Assembly (NCBI GenBank): GCA_013368325.1
Contig: JAACJK010000174.1
Span: 1-64,000 of the forward strand
DNA from: Ephemerocybe angulata
Lineage: Eukaryota > Basidiomycota > Agaricomycetes > Agaricales > Psathyrellaceae
Direction: 5' to 3'
Length of the DNA stretch: 64,000 bases
Numbering within the stretch: position 1 is the stretch's first letter; each line of letters opens with the position of its first letter. Position numbers and translations under genes: made by a program. The notes under the pieces were generated by a model, which ran no database searches, was not told the DNA's origin, and worked only from the letters and a program-made list of their open reading frames with translations. This document shows positions 36,694 to 49,393 of this stretch, piece by piece.

Positions 36694-38721
36694 ATGCCCC
36701 CTCGAAGACATAACCGTGGATCTACCATCTCACCACAAGTACGTGACATCAATCAGAATAAATCTGGATCGCATTGACACTTCTCACCCTAGATCCTTGC
36801 AGACGCAAATAATGGTTGCGTACAGAGTCTGGGAAAGATCATCAACGAAGTTGAGAGAAGCTTCTCTAACTGCACCCTCGACGTCGCGAGAATCGTGTTC
36901 AAGAACTTAACCCATGAAGTCCCGTCACACGGCAACTTTGACCTCCCCAGGGTTCTGGCAATCAACTCTCTCCAACTCCTCGAGCCGATCACAAGACACC
37001 TCCCGGCCGAAGCTGCGCAGAGAACCGCAGTGCTAGATGAGCTCGTTAAACTCGTCGACAAGAGCCTATGGACGAACGACATTCTAGACATCAGCGATTT
37101 AGTCGACGAACCCCACCCGGAGGAAAGATGCACAGCGTACCTCGTGTACATGTCAGGGGCCGACCCTCAACTTGAAACGGCCCTATACGCCTCTTCACTC
37201 TTTTGTAGGCTATTGATAAGGCTGTGGCTCTTCGGCATCCCAGACGGAGCGAGATCCCACCACTGGTCTACACCAGACGAGTTCAACCTCCTTTCCCTGA
37301 TGTGGTCCTGTGTCATCGACGACGATGGGAGGGCGATGGTGATCAGTCAACTCAGCAACAACTCGACAAAAGCAAAAGACTTTGTGATGGCGACTCTGTC
37401 CAGGGTGTATAGAGCTCGCGAGGCTTTCTTGGGTGCCGATAAAGCGGAGCAGCGGCTCATCATATCCTGCGTCCACGCTCTCGTACACGTTACTACGAAG
37501 CTTACCTCTTCAAGCACTACCTTGGACTCCATGTTTCGAAAGGCTGAATATCTCAGAGTCTTTTCTACGGTCTCGGCGTCCATCTCGGCGCTCATTGGAC
37601 TGGAGGAGGACAGAGGAAACAGGGAGTCAGTTCGCGACATAGCCGACATTGCGAGCACCTTGGGCGTAGCTGCATCCTCTCTCATATTCAAGGTTAACCA
37701 GAGGTACTGCGAGCTCTTCTCTGGAGACTACTTGCAGCTACTCGAGTGTGTGACGAAGAGGGGCCTCGATGTGGAACAGGGCTCGGGTACTATCGCCGCA
37801 GTCGAAAGTCGAAAGCATATCCCATGCGCTCCGGTTATTGGGAGACCTCGTCATCCATCCTACTTTGCTATCAGCGCTTGAAGACATAGAACCCAGACTC
37901 CGAGGTCCCTTTTGTTTTGCTCGTCTTCCCGCCCAGAGCCTGGAAGTACTCTGCGACTCATTGAACGAAAGAGTGCAGATTGGGATCGACGCGTTATTCA
38001 ACTACTCTAGAAAGGATGAGGTGTATGTATGCTCTAGCTTCAAGGTCCGCAACACATACATCTTGGGGGAAGTTCTCGCGCTAACTTGTACCGCAGTGCG
38101 ACCGCTCGCCCAAAACCTTGATGTCGGCCTCCAATGAGTGCTCACGGTGCTTCAGTGTACTATACTGCTCAACCGAGTGCCAGACTTGCGACTGGAATGA
38201 GTTTCATCACTCGGAATGCAAGAAACTCAAGGCATCCAGGTTCCGTAAGTGCTTTGTATCAGCACCGTCCTATCATGATACTCACCATATCAATAGTACG
38301 CAAGGCAAACGGTGAACCGTACCCCTACTCTACCAGGGCTTTCCATCTGGCCCACATCGAATCCTATGTCTCAAAATACCCCGAGGTATTGGACGAGTTA
38401 TTCCGTGCGCCTTCAGCCGATACTCCACCCCACCGAGCTATCCCCATCCTCGACTTCACCTCGGGGGACATGGAGAGCGAGCTTGACGATGAAGACACGC
38501 ATCCATTGACACCATACTTAACCACTAATAACCGTATGAAGCGTATGATGGACGAATGCCACGGCGGCCAGGGGTCGGATACAAACCGTATGGTCCGTGG
38601 ACTCTTCCAAATGGAAGGGTACATAGTCAACCTCATCGTGCAACTCGAAAGAGTTGGCGACATCTACCAGGTGCTTCACCATGTGGTTGACTATGACGTA
38701 GAATGCGATGACAGCGATTGA
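36694..38721 (+). CDS. MYND-type zinc-finger protein, about 597 aa
   Basis: Model: 36694-36738, 36793-37749, 37802-38020, 38097-38244, 38297-38721, all in phase. The N-terminal 400 residues are helical and armadillo-like (ILADANNGCVQSLGKIINEV onward). The MYND finger lies in exon 4: DECDRSPK, then CSRCFSVLYCSTECQTCDW, then FHHSECKK. MYND fingers are protein-interaction modules, here probably in a scaffold or regulator (inference). The third boundary (52-bp intron, GTGACG donor) is the weakest point. Without it the frame shifts near 37800 and the gene would be broken. An identical 5' end recurs at 63833-64000. Confidence 0.75.
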
Positions 38722-39112
38722 TACTTCCAACCACATATGTATAAATGTGTTTTATCCCATCAGACGTTCGTATTGCTTTCCAGGGGGCTCAATATATCTC
38801 ATACAATGTGCACGACGTGCGAGAAGGTCCCGCAACTCAGACTGCTGCTCGTGGTAAGTAAATACACCTCATAAGACATTAATGAGCACGATGGAGCAAA
38901 GCCCTGTCGTCTACAGGGCCCCCGAAGCTGATTCCCAGGGTGGCTTCTTCAAAGCACGGAGAAAGATGGTTCGAGGTAAAAGGGCAAAGCGTGAAGTAGA
39001 TATATGTCAACGACCAAAGTTACCAAAAGAAATATGTATGGATAACTAGGAGGTCCAAGAAAGCCAGCAGCCTCCGTATCTGCACACCCACGTTACATTC
39101 AGACCCATTCCC

Positions 39113-39466
39113 TTACTTGTTCAAGCTCGCCTGGTGTGCGAGCTTTGCCTTATCTCCCGACGCACCCTCTTCCCTTGCCTGGCGTTTGAGCTCCCTTGTG
39201 ACCTTGGCCAGGAAAGCTTTAATTTCCCAATCCGTAATATAGTTGTTGGGACCTGGGTTCAAGCTCTTGAACGAAGGGATGTCTCGCAACGCCCGCCGGA
39301 ACAAGTCTGGGGATTGCTCATACTCCATGATGGTTGCCAGAGACAGACTTTGGCTCTGTTCATTCAGACGAGCGATCAGCTCAGCGGGAGTGGGAGTGCG
39401 CTCGCGGGTCTCTTGCCCGGGAGCGGGCGCCTGAGGATGAGTCTGGGCGGTCTTATTGGCGTTCAT
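39113..39466 (-). CDS. Family-X small protein, 117 aa (third copy)
   Basis: Single exon, homologous to the genes at 11016 and 58518 over most of its length: GQETRERTPTPAELIARLNE, SLATIMEYEQSPDLFRRALR, DIPSFKSLNPGP. The C-terminal half is diverged (DWEIKAFLAKVTREL). It is divergent from the family-Y copy at 39829, about 360 bp between starts, and the shared region carries the CAAAGC-rich block. Confidence 0.72.
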   Translation of the reverse strand: MNANKTAQTHPQAPAPGQETRERTPTPAELIARLNEQSQSLSLATIMEYEQSPDLFRRALRDIPSFKSLNPGPNNYITDWEIKAFLAKVTRELKRQAREEGASGDKAKLAHQASLNK

Positions 39467-39589
39467 GATGAGTGCAGGTGTGTTTTGGTGGTTTGAGGTG
39501 TGAATTAGATGAATATAGCGTTGGATGAATAGCTTGACGAGGTAGGAGGGTGTGACAGCCGGGGTGAATTGGTCTATCGTTAACTACTA

Positions 39590-39828
39590 ACGTGGGCAGG
39601 TATATATAAACATTGCGCGTGGCACAAAGCGCGAGTGTGCTCAGCCAATTGGCAATGCAGCTACAAAGCCCGTGATATCAATTCCGGGGGTGCAAAGCAA
39701 CGAGCGCATTCTCATTGTCCAAAGCCACTGTCCGTCTCACCGTGCTTTTCATGCCATTGAATCAATTAGATCTGGGTGCATCACCTGTCGCAAAGCTACA
39801 TTATCATGAGGTATATAACCCGCCTTCT
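39590..39828. promoter_or_regulatory. Shared divergent promoter of family X and Y genes
   Basis: Contains CAAAGC motifs at about 39625, 39663, 39694, 39719 and 39791, an AATTGGCAATGCAGCTACAA block matching the other loci, and GTGCAAAGCAACGAGCG, identical to that at 58769 and to the reverse complement of 10743-10760. TATA-like sequences face both ways: GGTATATAAAC near 39600 for the minus gene, GGTATATAACC at about 39810 for the plus gene. Confidence 0.6.
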
Positions 39829-40394
39829 ATGGCCCAGATTCTGTCCACCATGGCCGCTACCATCATCTACAACCGCTTGGTCGTGCACGGCCTCGCCAGG
39901 GCCCTCGCACTCTCGTTCACCGACGCCCACCCCGGCATCGACCGCTACGTCGTCCTCGCGCTCGCGCTCGACGGCGACCGCACCCGCGGTAGCGTCATCA
40001 CTGCTGACCACACCCGCACAGTCGCGAGAGTCGCGGCGAGGGTGAGGGATCTGCTATTACCCCCCAGAAGCGGGACTTCACCGAGATTCTTGGGGAGGTT
40101 GGTTTGGAGTTGCTGATGCAAGCTGATGAAGGGGATGTAGAGGGTGTCAAAATTAGGGTATACCTTGTCGCTGAGTTTTATAGGGCTGGGATTTTGGATG
40201 GGACGGCGGTGTTGGAGCAAGCGGTAAGTTGTGTGGTGATGAGGTATGCGCATACGCCGCAGGTCTATTTGGATATCTGTGAAGAGATGTGGAGGAGGAG
40301 TGAGGATATTCTAAGTCCAGCAGATTGGATGCAGGATGAGGTGAAGGCAGTATGTGATGAGCTGGGGGCCAGGGCGGGTTGTAGACGGGTGTAA
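39829..40394 (+). pseudogene. Family-Y small protein, frameshifted
   Basis: The 5' part (from ATG 39829 or 39850) matches the gene at 28867-29418: GIDRYVVLALALDGDRTRGS, TRTVARVAARVRDLLL. The 3' part continues one frame over (KRDFTEILGEVGLELL, YLVAEFYRAGILDGTAVLEQA). The shift occurs at a run of six C at about 40059-40064, so one extra C would restore a single frame. It is a recent frameshift or a homopolymer sequencing error. Confidence 0.7.
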
Positions 40395-41167
40395 TGGGGG
40401 CTGTATTGTTTCGATTATGCCTGAGACTGACTTTCACTGCAGTGCCATTTTGTTCCTTTTATTTCTTGATCCTCAGTCACTCGCACTATATCCTTTCTTC
40501 ACTTTCTACTCCCCACCTAGTTTTTATCAACTCTTTGGTGTGTATTGCTCCTTTGTCTCTCCTCCATACGTTGGTGTTACATTCGTCGTAGTTTTTCATT
40601 TCGTCTTATTCTGTTAGGGATCGGCCAATTCCCAATGCCACATTAATCAATAGGTGAATCAGTCGGACCACACCGATGTACGATGGATCAGACAGCAGCT
40701 GTGAGGTTCCAGTTATTCAAATATGCTTGAGATAATGGGATTATGGGTGAAGTATATAGATGATGGTAACGAGCTCAAACTACCAGAGAGTTGAAAGAGG
40801 AAAAGCAACGACCTAGTACCTATTACATTGGCCTAAGCAGCTACTGAACTGGCGGGATAACTTTCTCACACAATTGCTTATATCATCTAAATTTTGCAAT
40901 ACATTGTCGCGAGACAGCGAATGGATTTTTAAATGACTTGAGAGGAGTGAATATGGACATGAGTTCCACGTAATCCATATTCTCCCTCTCCAACAACATC
41001 CACATAGGCTCTCACCCATATTCGGGCCAGCAATACCTAATTCTCCCTCTCCAACAACATCCACATAGGCTCTCACCCATATTCCCCACTCAGCGCGTCT
41101 GAAGGAGACCCAATCCCAATATTCCAGATCATGTTACTGTATCACCGCCTCCAAACAATCTCCATAT
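40395..41167. repeat. Intergenic with a 61-bp tandem duplication
   Basis: TCTCCCTCTCCAACAACATC and the following 24 bases occur at 40981 and again at 41042, a 61-bp direct duplication. Otherwise I see nothing in this stretch. Confidence 0.8.
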
Positions 41168-41464
41168 TCACAGAATGCGAAACAAGGCCAGCCACACCAC
41201 ATTCACTACCAAGAAAGGCACAATCCCCACACCCGCTCTCGATACAGCACCCCCAACCCCAATCCCAAAGTCGCTATAATCGTCGTCCCACACGTAATGC
41301 TTATCAAACCTATCGTAGTCGTCCTGCACAAACATCCAAACGACTGAGCCATCTCCCTTCAAACATGTCAGAAACGGATCACGCACCACGAAGGCACTAG
41401 CTCGCAGTGTACAGAATGCGACGATGATGGCGAGGGCAAAGGCGACCGTAATGTGTGTACCCAT
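41168..41464 (-). CDS. Small protein with signal peptide and C-terminal hydrophobic segment, 98 aa
   Basis: From ATG 41464 the frame begins MGTHITVAFALAIIVAFCTL, a signal-like hydrophobic N-terminus, then ASAFVVRDPFLTCLKGDGSV, an acidic DDYDRFDKHYVWDDDYSDF motif, and a hydrophobic C-terminus (GIVPFLVVNVVWLALF). It could be a two-pass membrane or GPI-anchored-like protein. The frame is open upstream to 41788, but the upstream part is unsupported. A decayed homologue lies at about 42440-42640. Confidence 0.5.
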   Translation of the reverse strand: MGTHITVAFALAIIVAFCTLRASAFVVRDPFLTCLKGDGSVVWMFVQDDYDRFDKHYVWDDDYSDFGIGVGGAVSRAGVGIVPFLVVNVVWLALFRIL

Positions 41465-42379
41465 GGGTTCGGGAGAGTTGGACCCAGGTTCGCAGTCGCC
41501 GAAGACAGGCTCCTTATATATATACGCTCTCGCGCTCGACCACGAGGATTTTATTAGGGATACACGATCTGACCTCGCTTCGCTTCGGTAGTGAGTAATA
41601 CGGCATTGGCGGTAGCTCAAGGTTTTACATACTGCGGGGATTGATCTCTTTGTCACCTTGAGAAAGAGGGAATAAATAGATGCCTTTGTTTCAGAGCAAA
41701 TATATCTCGGTCTCGCAATGTAGTCACCATGTGCGAAGCTATAAAAGATACGAATATCCGCAGTGACAGTTGTCGGTGCTTTCCACATTCCTTAAGTCAG
41801 TAACTGACCTTGGGACTAAAAGGAGAACACCATCGCAAAAATTAGATGGGTCTAGTGCTTATGACACGCGATGCGAGACGCTCAAAGCCTTAGGACAGTG
41901 TAATAGTCGGGATATGGAACATATATAAGCGGGGAACACAACGAGAGGTACGAGGCGAAAAACTAGATATAAACGGACGTTGGATCTTACCCTGACGGCA
42001 GACGACCTCCCTGTGATCTCCCCTTCGAGGTACGTGGAGCCTGTACGTACAGCATAAAAACGACGGATGGTACGCAAAGACTGAGTCAGCGAATCATGAT
42101 CCACTCGTATACGGCGTGCTCCGTATCAAGTCCATATATGGGCGTCCTGGATCATAGCCATCCCAATCATACCCCCGAGACAACTCAGATGCGCTTACTC
42201 CTTGGCCCGTACGCGGTGATCAATCCTGGTGTAGACTCGAGCATTCCGACAACCCCTTCGGCGAGCTCGTGAATCCTCCAGATTGACCATTGACCGCCGA
42301 ACCACTGAGCGACCCCGCGTGAACCACCGGCTCCCATCGACCCACCCCATCATCAATCGACGTTGTCCTCATCGCGTTC

Positions 42380-42640
42380 AATCGTCTTCCCCCCTCTTCT
42401 TCAGCATCGTCACCCACCTTTCTCCTCTTCACTCACCTTCCCACTCTTGACCTCCCACTGTAATCGTCATCGCACACATAGCGCTTGTCAACCCGATCCC
42501 AGTCGCCCTGGACATCATACAAACTAATAAGCCTCCCCTTCTTCGAACGTCAGGGGAACTGCACGCACAACGAATGCGCTCGCTCCCATGGTGAAGGCGA
42601 CGGCGACGTCGAGTCTACCCATAGCTTCTGGGGATGGAGA
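42380..42640 (-). pseudogene. Decayed copies of the 41.2 kb small gene and of the apn1 3' end
   Basis: The minus strand carries ASAFVVRAVPLTFEEG and, in a shifted frame, DWDRVDKRYVCDDDYSG, matching the 98-aa protein at 41168-41464. Directly downstream (42390-42440) KRRKVGDDAEEE resembles the end of the apn1 protein (KRRKVGEDVGEDADED). So a small block joining pieces of both neighbouring genes appears to have been copied. 42640-43195 holds no supportable gene. Confidence 0.5.
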
Positions 42641-43195
42641 CTTGGGCTCACGTTCCCGGTTATCGAAAGCGACCATGCTATAAGTACGGTCTAACTCGAC
42701 CGCCGGATATGATGAAAGACAATCCCTATCTCTTGAACCATGGATTTGAGATACACTTGCCTCGATGGATGATCTCCCCCCCCCCGGTACAACATATGGG
42801 AAGCACATGTAATCTACGTAAATGGCAGATAGTATGGTTACTATGGTAAGAAAGCAAGTAAGAAACCGTCGCCCTGCTCGTATCGTCCTCTCGATAGTCC
42901 CCCTTGTGGGTCACGGTCCCGAGCCATAACGCCTCGACCTCCATAGCCATATCCATTCTTACTTCCAAGACTGCCCATTGGTACTTACATCCCACCCACA
43001 ATTAAGTTCCACACACTTCGGCATCGACTCAAACACGGTGGCACGATTCAGACGGACCCATATGAGCTACGCGTCGCCATGCACGATAAGAATCCTCACA
43101 CCCCAAGCTAAGCTTCGAACATGTCAGGAGGCTCGAGATCGTCGCTCTCGGCCCGAGTCTGAATATGCCCCACCGATATCTCCAGAATCCCACAC

Positions 43196-46111
43196 TCAAT
43201 CGTCTTCATCCCCATCTTCATCAGCATCCTCACCAACATCTTCACCCACCTTCCTCCTTTTCGCACCTTTCGCCTTCACGCCCTTCGCCTTCACACTCTC
43301 CTTCGCCCTCTTCCCCCTCTCGACCTCCTTACTAACCCGCCTAACAACCTCCCTAACCGCCCTCCCAACATCTCCCTCTCCCTCTCCGCAATCCCTCTCC
43401 CCCATCTCCCTCTCCACATCCCTCTCTCCCTCCTCCTCCACCTTCTCCATCTCTCCCACCCCTACCCCCACACCACCGCTATCCACACCCAACTCAACCG
43501 CCTGACCCAACTCAGATAACGCATTCAAAACCCCAATCTCCACACCCCACACCTCCGCGGGACGCTCAAACGACGCCGTCTCCAAAATAAGTGGGATATC
43601 CTTCGTACGTTCGTCTGTCAATATAGCGTGGAAAGCCGGGAGGCCGAGCGTTCCCCTGGATTAGGAGTTCAACACTCAGCGATCGTTGTTGGTAGTAGAG
43701 TAGGTGCGGTAAAGAGAAGAGAACAACGTATACCCCAACCACCTCGAGGAAGACAGAGGTGGAGAGCTGGTGAAACAAGGGTGAATTGAAGGCGGTACGA
43801 CCATACAACCGTACAACCGAGCGAACGCGAACAAGACGCTCGAGTACATCGCTCCCACCATGGCCTCTCGATCAACCACCACCAACCAACTGGAGCGAAG
43901 GGCAGGCACTGAAGCGCGTAGACAAGCGTACACCGACCTGCCCAGATTACCCGCCCATCCAATCTATCCACCCGACGGTCGTCATCACAACACGTTGACG
44001 CGCAACACAGCGAAGGCATTCGCGGCTCGCACTTGTCCTTCTCCCCCCCCGCCAGTACGACCCAGTCAGGTCAACGAAGAACAGAGAAAACCAGGCATAG
44101 TGTATCGGACTAAATCGGTAACGAGGATGGCGCAGAGACGCCGGGTGACACAACCCACATCCAGTGTCATGACCCCCGCGCATAAAAAGCAGACTCGACT
44201 CGATTCCATTCGACATCAACATCGCCTGCAAAACCACGACCCTACGGTCGGGAACCGTATCAAGGAGCATCGACTCCACCCAAAGCGCAAGGACGGAAAA
44301 AACCAAATGAGCCGTGAATAACCACATCCTCCATGACGTCCACGAGCGTAGGAGGAGTACGACTCCCGAATCCAGGACCCCTTGGGCGAGACCACCCACG
44401 CCAGCACCAAATGAGTCGAGCGAAGCACTCACGACACCGCACACGCATCGGCATTGACCACCGCACCGCCGAGGAGGCTCTACCGCTCGACCGCAATGTA
44501 ATGCACAAACCCCCGCCTCGCACTCTCCAAGCCGCACTCGCACTCGCAAAAAGCACCCCCAAAAGAAAACGAAGCGAAGCGAACGATAGAGAGGCAGAGA
44601 GAAGAAGAACAGACTTACATTCCGCCGATATTCTCATGCCGATCCCTCCTAGAACCACACTCCGTCTTGGAATCGTTCAAATGCATCCCGCAGAGATACT
44701 TGAGGCCAATCTCCTCCTCGAAGCGGTTCACTATCGACAGCGTCAGCACACTCCGCGTTATAGATCCAAACACCGTGCGCGACGAGGGAAGGGTGGAGAA
44801 GAGAAGTAAAGAACGATAACATCGAGCGAAGAACAACCCGAGGACCGAAGCACCGAACGAAGACGCCCCCACAGTGAACGAACATCCAACCAAAAAACCA
44901 TCGAAAAGGAGACAAACGAGCAAAGACTCACTAGTCCCCTCCCGCCCCTCCCCCGTAATATCATACCCTACAGCGTGCGCATGGCACGTATCGAAGCACA
45001 CGCCGACGCGCGTCTTGTCCTCCACGAGTGCGATGATGGCTGCGCGAAGGTGGATCCGATAACGTTTCCGGCGCCAGCCTACGTACGGTATAAGGGGTGA
45101 GTGGAAGGGGGCGCGGGTACGGTGGTCAGTGGGTATGCGCGACGGGATGAGCAACAGGCGCACCATATTTTCCAAAACCGTAACGATCCCCTCTGTCTCC
45201 TTATGCGCCGCGTTCAGGGAGTCCGCGATATCCTGGATACTCTCTTCGGGCGTGGTGTTGCCGACCGTCGAGCCTGGACTTCAGAAGCGGATACGCGATT
45301 GAGGAACGACGGAGGGGGGTAAGTTGAAGCGCTGAAAGGAAACGAAGCAGGGGGAACGACTCACTGAAAGTTGTAGTATTTCAACCCCAATGCCTCGCAC
45401 CTCCTCAAATCATCAAGGAAGCACTCGTACGACTTCGCCCTCTTCGCCCTACACCAGAACACCCATCGTCAGCATCCCCAGCGCAACATCTCGGACAAGC
45501 GGACAGACGGACGTACGCGTCAGGGTTCCCGAGATTGATAAGGTAGTTCCCATGTGGAAGAACGTGCTTCGGATCGTATCCATACTCCTTCATACGCTCC
45601 TTAAAGAGCCGTATGGAGGAGGAGGAGAGCGGCGGGCCTTCCCATTTTCGTTGGGATTTGAGGAAGAGGGCGAAGGCGTTTGCGCTGGGGCGTGGCGAGG
45701 TGTGTGTGTGTCGTCATCAGTCATCACGGGAAGGTAAGTAGCAAGGGAGAGAGGGAGAGAGAGGGACGGGAGGAAGGAAGGCACCCAATGGCCGCAGCGT
45801 TCAAAACGGCGTTCTCGACGCCGCCCCTGGCAGAGACGTGCGCGCCGACCTTCCACGGACTTTGCACGCGCGGGATTCGGAACGCCGTCGTATCCAACTC
45901 CTTCGCCTTCTTTGATACACGCTTCCTTTTAGTTGACGTGGGTGCAGGGGGTAGGAGGTTCTGTGTGTCGTCGTCGTGTTCTGGAGGGGCGGCTTTGGGT
46001 GCGGTTGTGGATGTGCGTTTCCGTTTCTTGGGGGCTGCGGCTGGCGCGCCGCGGAAGGGGGTGGTTCGTGGTTCGTGAATGGACGGTGCGAAAGGAGGGG
46101 GTAGCCGTACC
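43196..46111 (-). pseudogene. apn1: Endonuclease IV (AP endonuclease Apn1), frame broken
   Basis: Exons on the minus strand: about 46150-46111, 46040-45785, 45684-45517, 45448-45365, 45278-45164, 45078-44932, 44730-44619, 43655-43196. They encode a basic leader (APKKRKR), then endonuclease IV motifs: VGAHVSARGGVENAV, ANAFALFLKSQRKW, HGNYLINLGNPDA, SYECFLDDLRRCEALGLKYY, TRVGVCFDTCHAHAVGYDI, YLCGMHLNDSKTECGSRRDR, PLILETASFERP, and an acidic/basic tail. The enzyme cleaves abasic sites in base-excision repair. In exon 45078-44932, after GNVIGSTF, about 7 bp seem missing (near 45043-45047) and the frame shifts. All else is intact, so this is a young lesion or an assembly error. The last intron is 963 bp. 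The true start is unresolved: no ATG follows the in-frame TAA at about 46195, and an upstream exon from ATG 46250 (MLLASLSRPLSLSLR, mitochondrial-like) is possible. Confidence 0.8.
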
Positions 46112-46480
46112 TAGGTACTCCTCTGCGTATTCATTAAACGCGCTTGCCACCCTGACCGCCGTGGTCTTACCCTCCCGAAGCGAAGTTCGTTAGAGTGTTG
46201 ATATACGGAGAGATAGAGACAAAGGTCGGGAGAGGGATGCGAGTAGCATGGAGCTGGGTGTCTGTGAGTCTCAGCGGCCGAGATGCCGGATTCAGTGTCT
46301 CACACACCCTGCATAGTCTACCTCATTTTCGACGACTTTTCAGCTTTGACAAACAAATGGTATTCTGAACATTGCCTTACGCCATAATGGTCATCTCATT
46401 TAAGCTTATGGATACATGATGGGCCTGGCACATTCCTCTACTCTACTCACTTGGCTGATCATCTCGGCCACCATTGGATA
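46112..46480. other. Upstream flank of apn1
   Basis: Apart from the possible leader exon near 46220-46250 I see no gene. This is the inner boundary of the right arm. Confidence 0.4.
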
Positions 46481-46579
46481 CCATTTCATTGCTTGCTTCC
46501 GCTTCCCGCGCCGCGTCTCAGAAAATAGAGTGAAAAAGGTGCGAAACAAAAGGCGAACACCAACACCAACACCACCTCC

Positions 46580-48220
46580 CATCGCCCATGAATCAGCACA
46601 ACCACCGACCTCGGACATCGGGCTTCCCGAATCGAGAACCGAGAGCGAACCCCCAGTCAAAGAACCAACGACTCAGGCGCATCGGCGCAAATCTCGTCAA
46701 TTCTTCCGATTCCGGGGTGACATCGAGCCGGGGGACGCATCGCGTCGATCCTCTCGCGACAGAATAGAGAAAGGAGGAAGAATCCAAAACCCACAACGCC
46801 CAGCATGACCACCGCCCCATCGCCCACAAACGAGCACAACCGCCGACCCCCGCCCAGCAATACCAACGCAATCGCCGACCCCCGCCGCTCCTGCCAACAG
46901 TCAAAGCACCAACGACTCGAGCCGCATAGGCACGTACGTCATTGTAGATCTTTCGATTGCGGGCAACCGTCGAGCGGGGGGCTCGTCGCGCCGGGAGGAA
47001 GGGATGACGAAAGGAAGGTGAAAAGGGAAGAAGCTTGGGCGAAGGGCGAACGACGGCACAGAAAATAGAGTGAAAAAGGTGCGAAACAAAAGGCGAACCC
47101 CACCGCCACCGCCCCATCACCCATGGACCAGCCCAATCGCAGACCCCCACTAATGCTGTTCCTGAAAAATCGAGCACTGGGAGCGAATCCACAGTAAAAG
47201 AACCAACGACTCGAGGCGCATCGGCGCATAGTCGTCAATTCTCCCGATTCCTGGGCGACATGGAGCGGGGGACTCGACGCGCTGATACGCGAGCGACTGG
47301 AGGGACGGGAGAGAGAGTGGGATGACGAAGGGGAAGGAAAGACGGAAGGACCACGGACGAATAGAAATCGACGGCACGGAAACGGAACGAACACGAAGCC
47401 TATGGTGCAAACGAGTCCGAAACGAAAATGCGACACGAAGAGCCTCAAAGCCCAAAACAAAACACATTCGAAAGCGCCCAGGAGATCGAAGAGAAGTCGC
47501 ATGGGCGTTGAAGCACCAAACGTTCGAACGAACGACAGGAACGACCGAACAAAGCCCGTGAACGACCGGAACGAAAGAACGAAAGAACGAACGAACAGAA
47601 CGAATAGCCAAGCACCTAAAACGCAAACCCCCAACACCACCGCCCCGTCGCACACGAATCCAAGCACAATCGCCGACCCCCAGAACGACTCCACAAAGAA
47701 ATCGAGCACTGCAAGCAAATACACAGTCAAAGAACTAACGACTCGAGCCACGTAGGCACGTCATCGTAGATCTTTCGATTCCTGCAGCCATCGAGCGGGG
47801 GACTCGTCGCGCCGATCCTGTCGCGACGGAATAGAGAAAGAGGTGAAGAACGGGAAGTGCAAAGAAAGGGGGCTCAGAAGAAAGGCGAACGACGGCACAT
47901 GAATGCAAATGCGTCCGAAACGAAACCCAAACACCAAAACCATCCCCGCATCGCCCACAAACGAGCACGATTGCAGACCCCCACTGAAATCATCCAAATC
48001 ATCCCCAGAAATATCAAGCACTGGGAGCAAATCCACTGTGGAAGAACGAATGACTCGAGCCGCGCCGGCACGTCACCGTAGATCTTTTGATACCTGGAGC
48101 CATCGAGCGGGGGACTCGTCGCGCCGATACTTGAGCGACGGAGGGCACGAGAAACGGAAAGAACACGAAGCGTACGAACGCGAAACGAACACCGAACGAA
48201 AGGCGACACGAAGCGCATGA
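46580..48220 (-). repeat. Amplified SRPK intron-2 unit, about five copies
   Basis: Plus-strand anchors of the type GAGCGGGGGACTCGTCGCGC occur at about 46728, 46970, 47260, 47790 and 48100. Each is preceded by an ATCGCCCACAAACGAGCAC-type block (46579, 46817, 47115, 47646, 47951) and by a CGAGCACTGGGAGC-type block. Unit lengths vary from about 240 to 530 bp. The left-arm intron has one clear unit, so the array expanded after duplication or contracted on the left. ORFs through the array are noise. Confidence 0.75.
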
Positions 48221-48435
48221 AAGCGCAAAACGAGAAACGAAAAACAAATGAAAGACCATAAGATCCGAAGAGAGGACGAACGGGCGTTGAAGCACCAAAT
48301 GCTCAAACCAAATAACGAGTACGAAACGAAAGGTGCAAGAGATAACGCCCCCGGAACGTCCGAGCACGACGGATAGGGCTGTTCGACCGCGATATAGCGA
48401 GTTGAAGGACTCTATAACGCGAGGGTGGGGTCTCA

Positions 48436-49393
<958 letters not shown>

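Noticed and set aside
46939..47751. A 270-codon minus-strand ORF
   Set aside because: Crosses the intron-derived tandem array; several frames are open and none is conserved between units.
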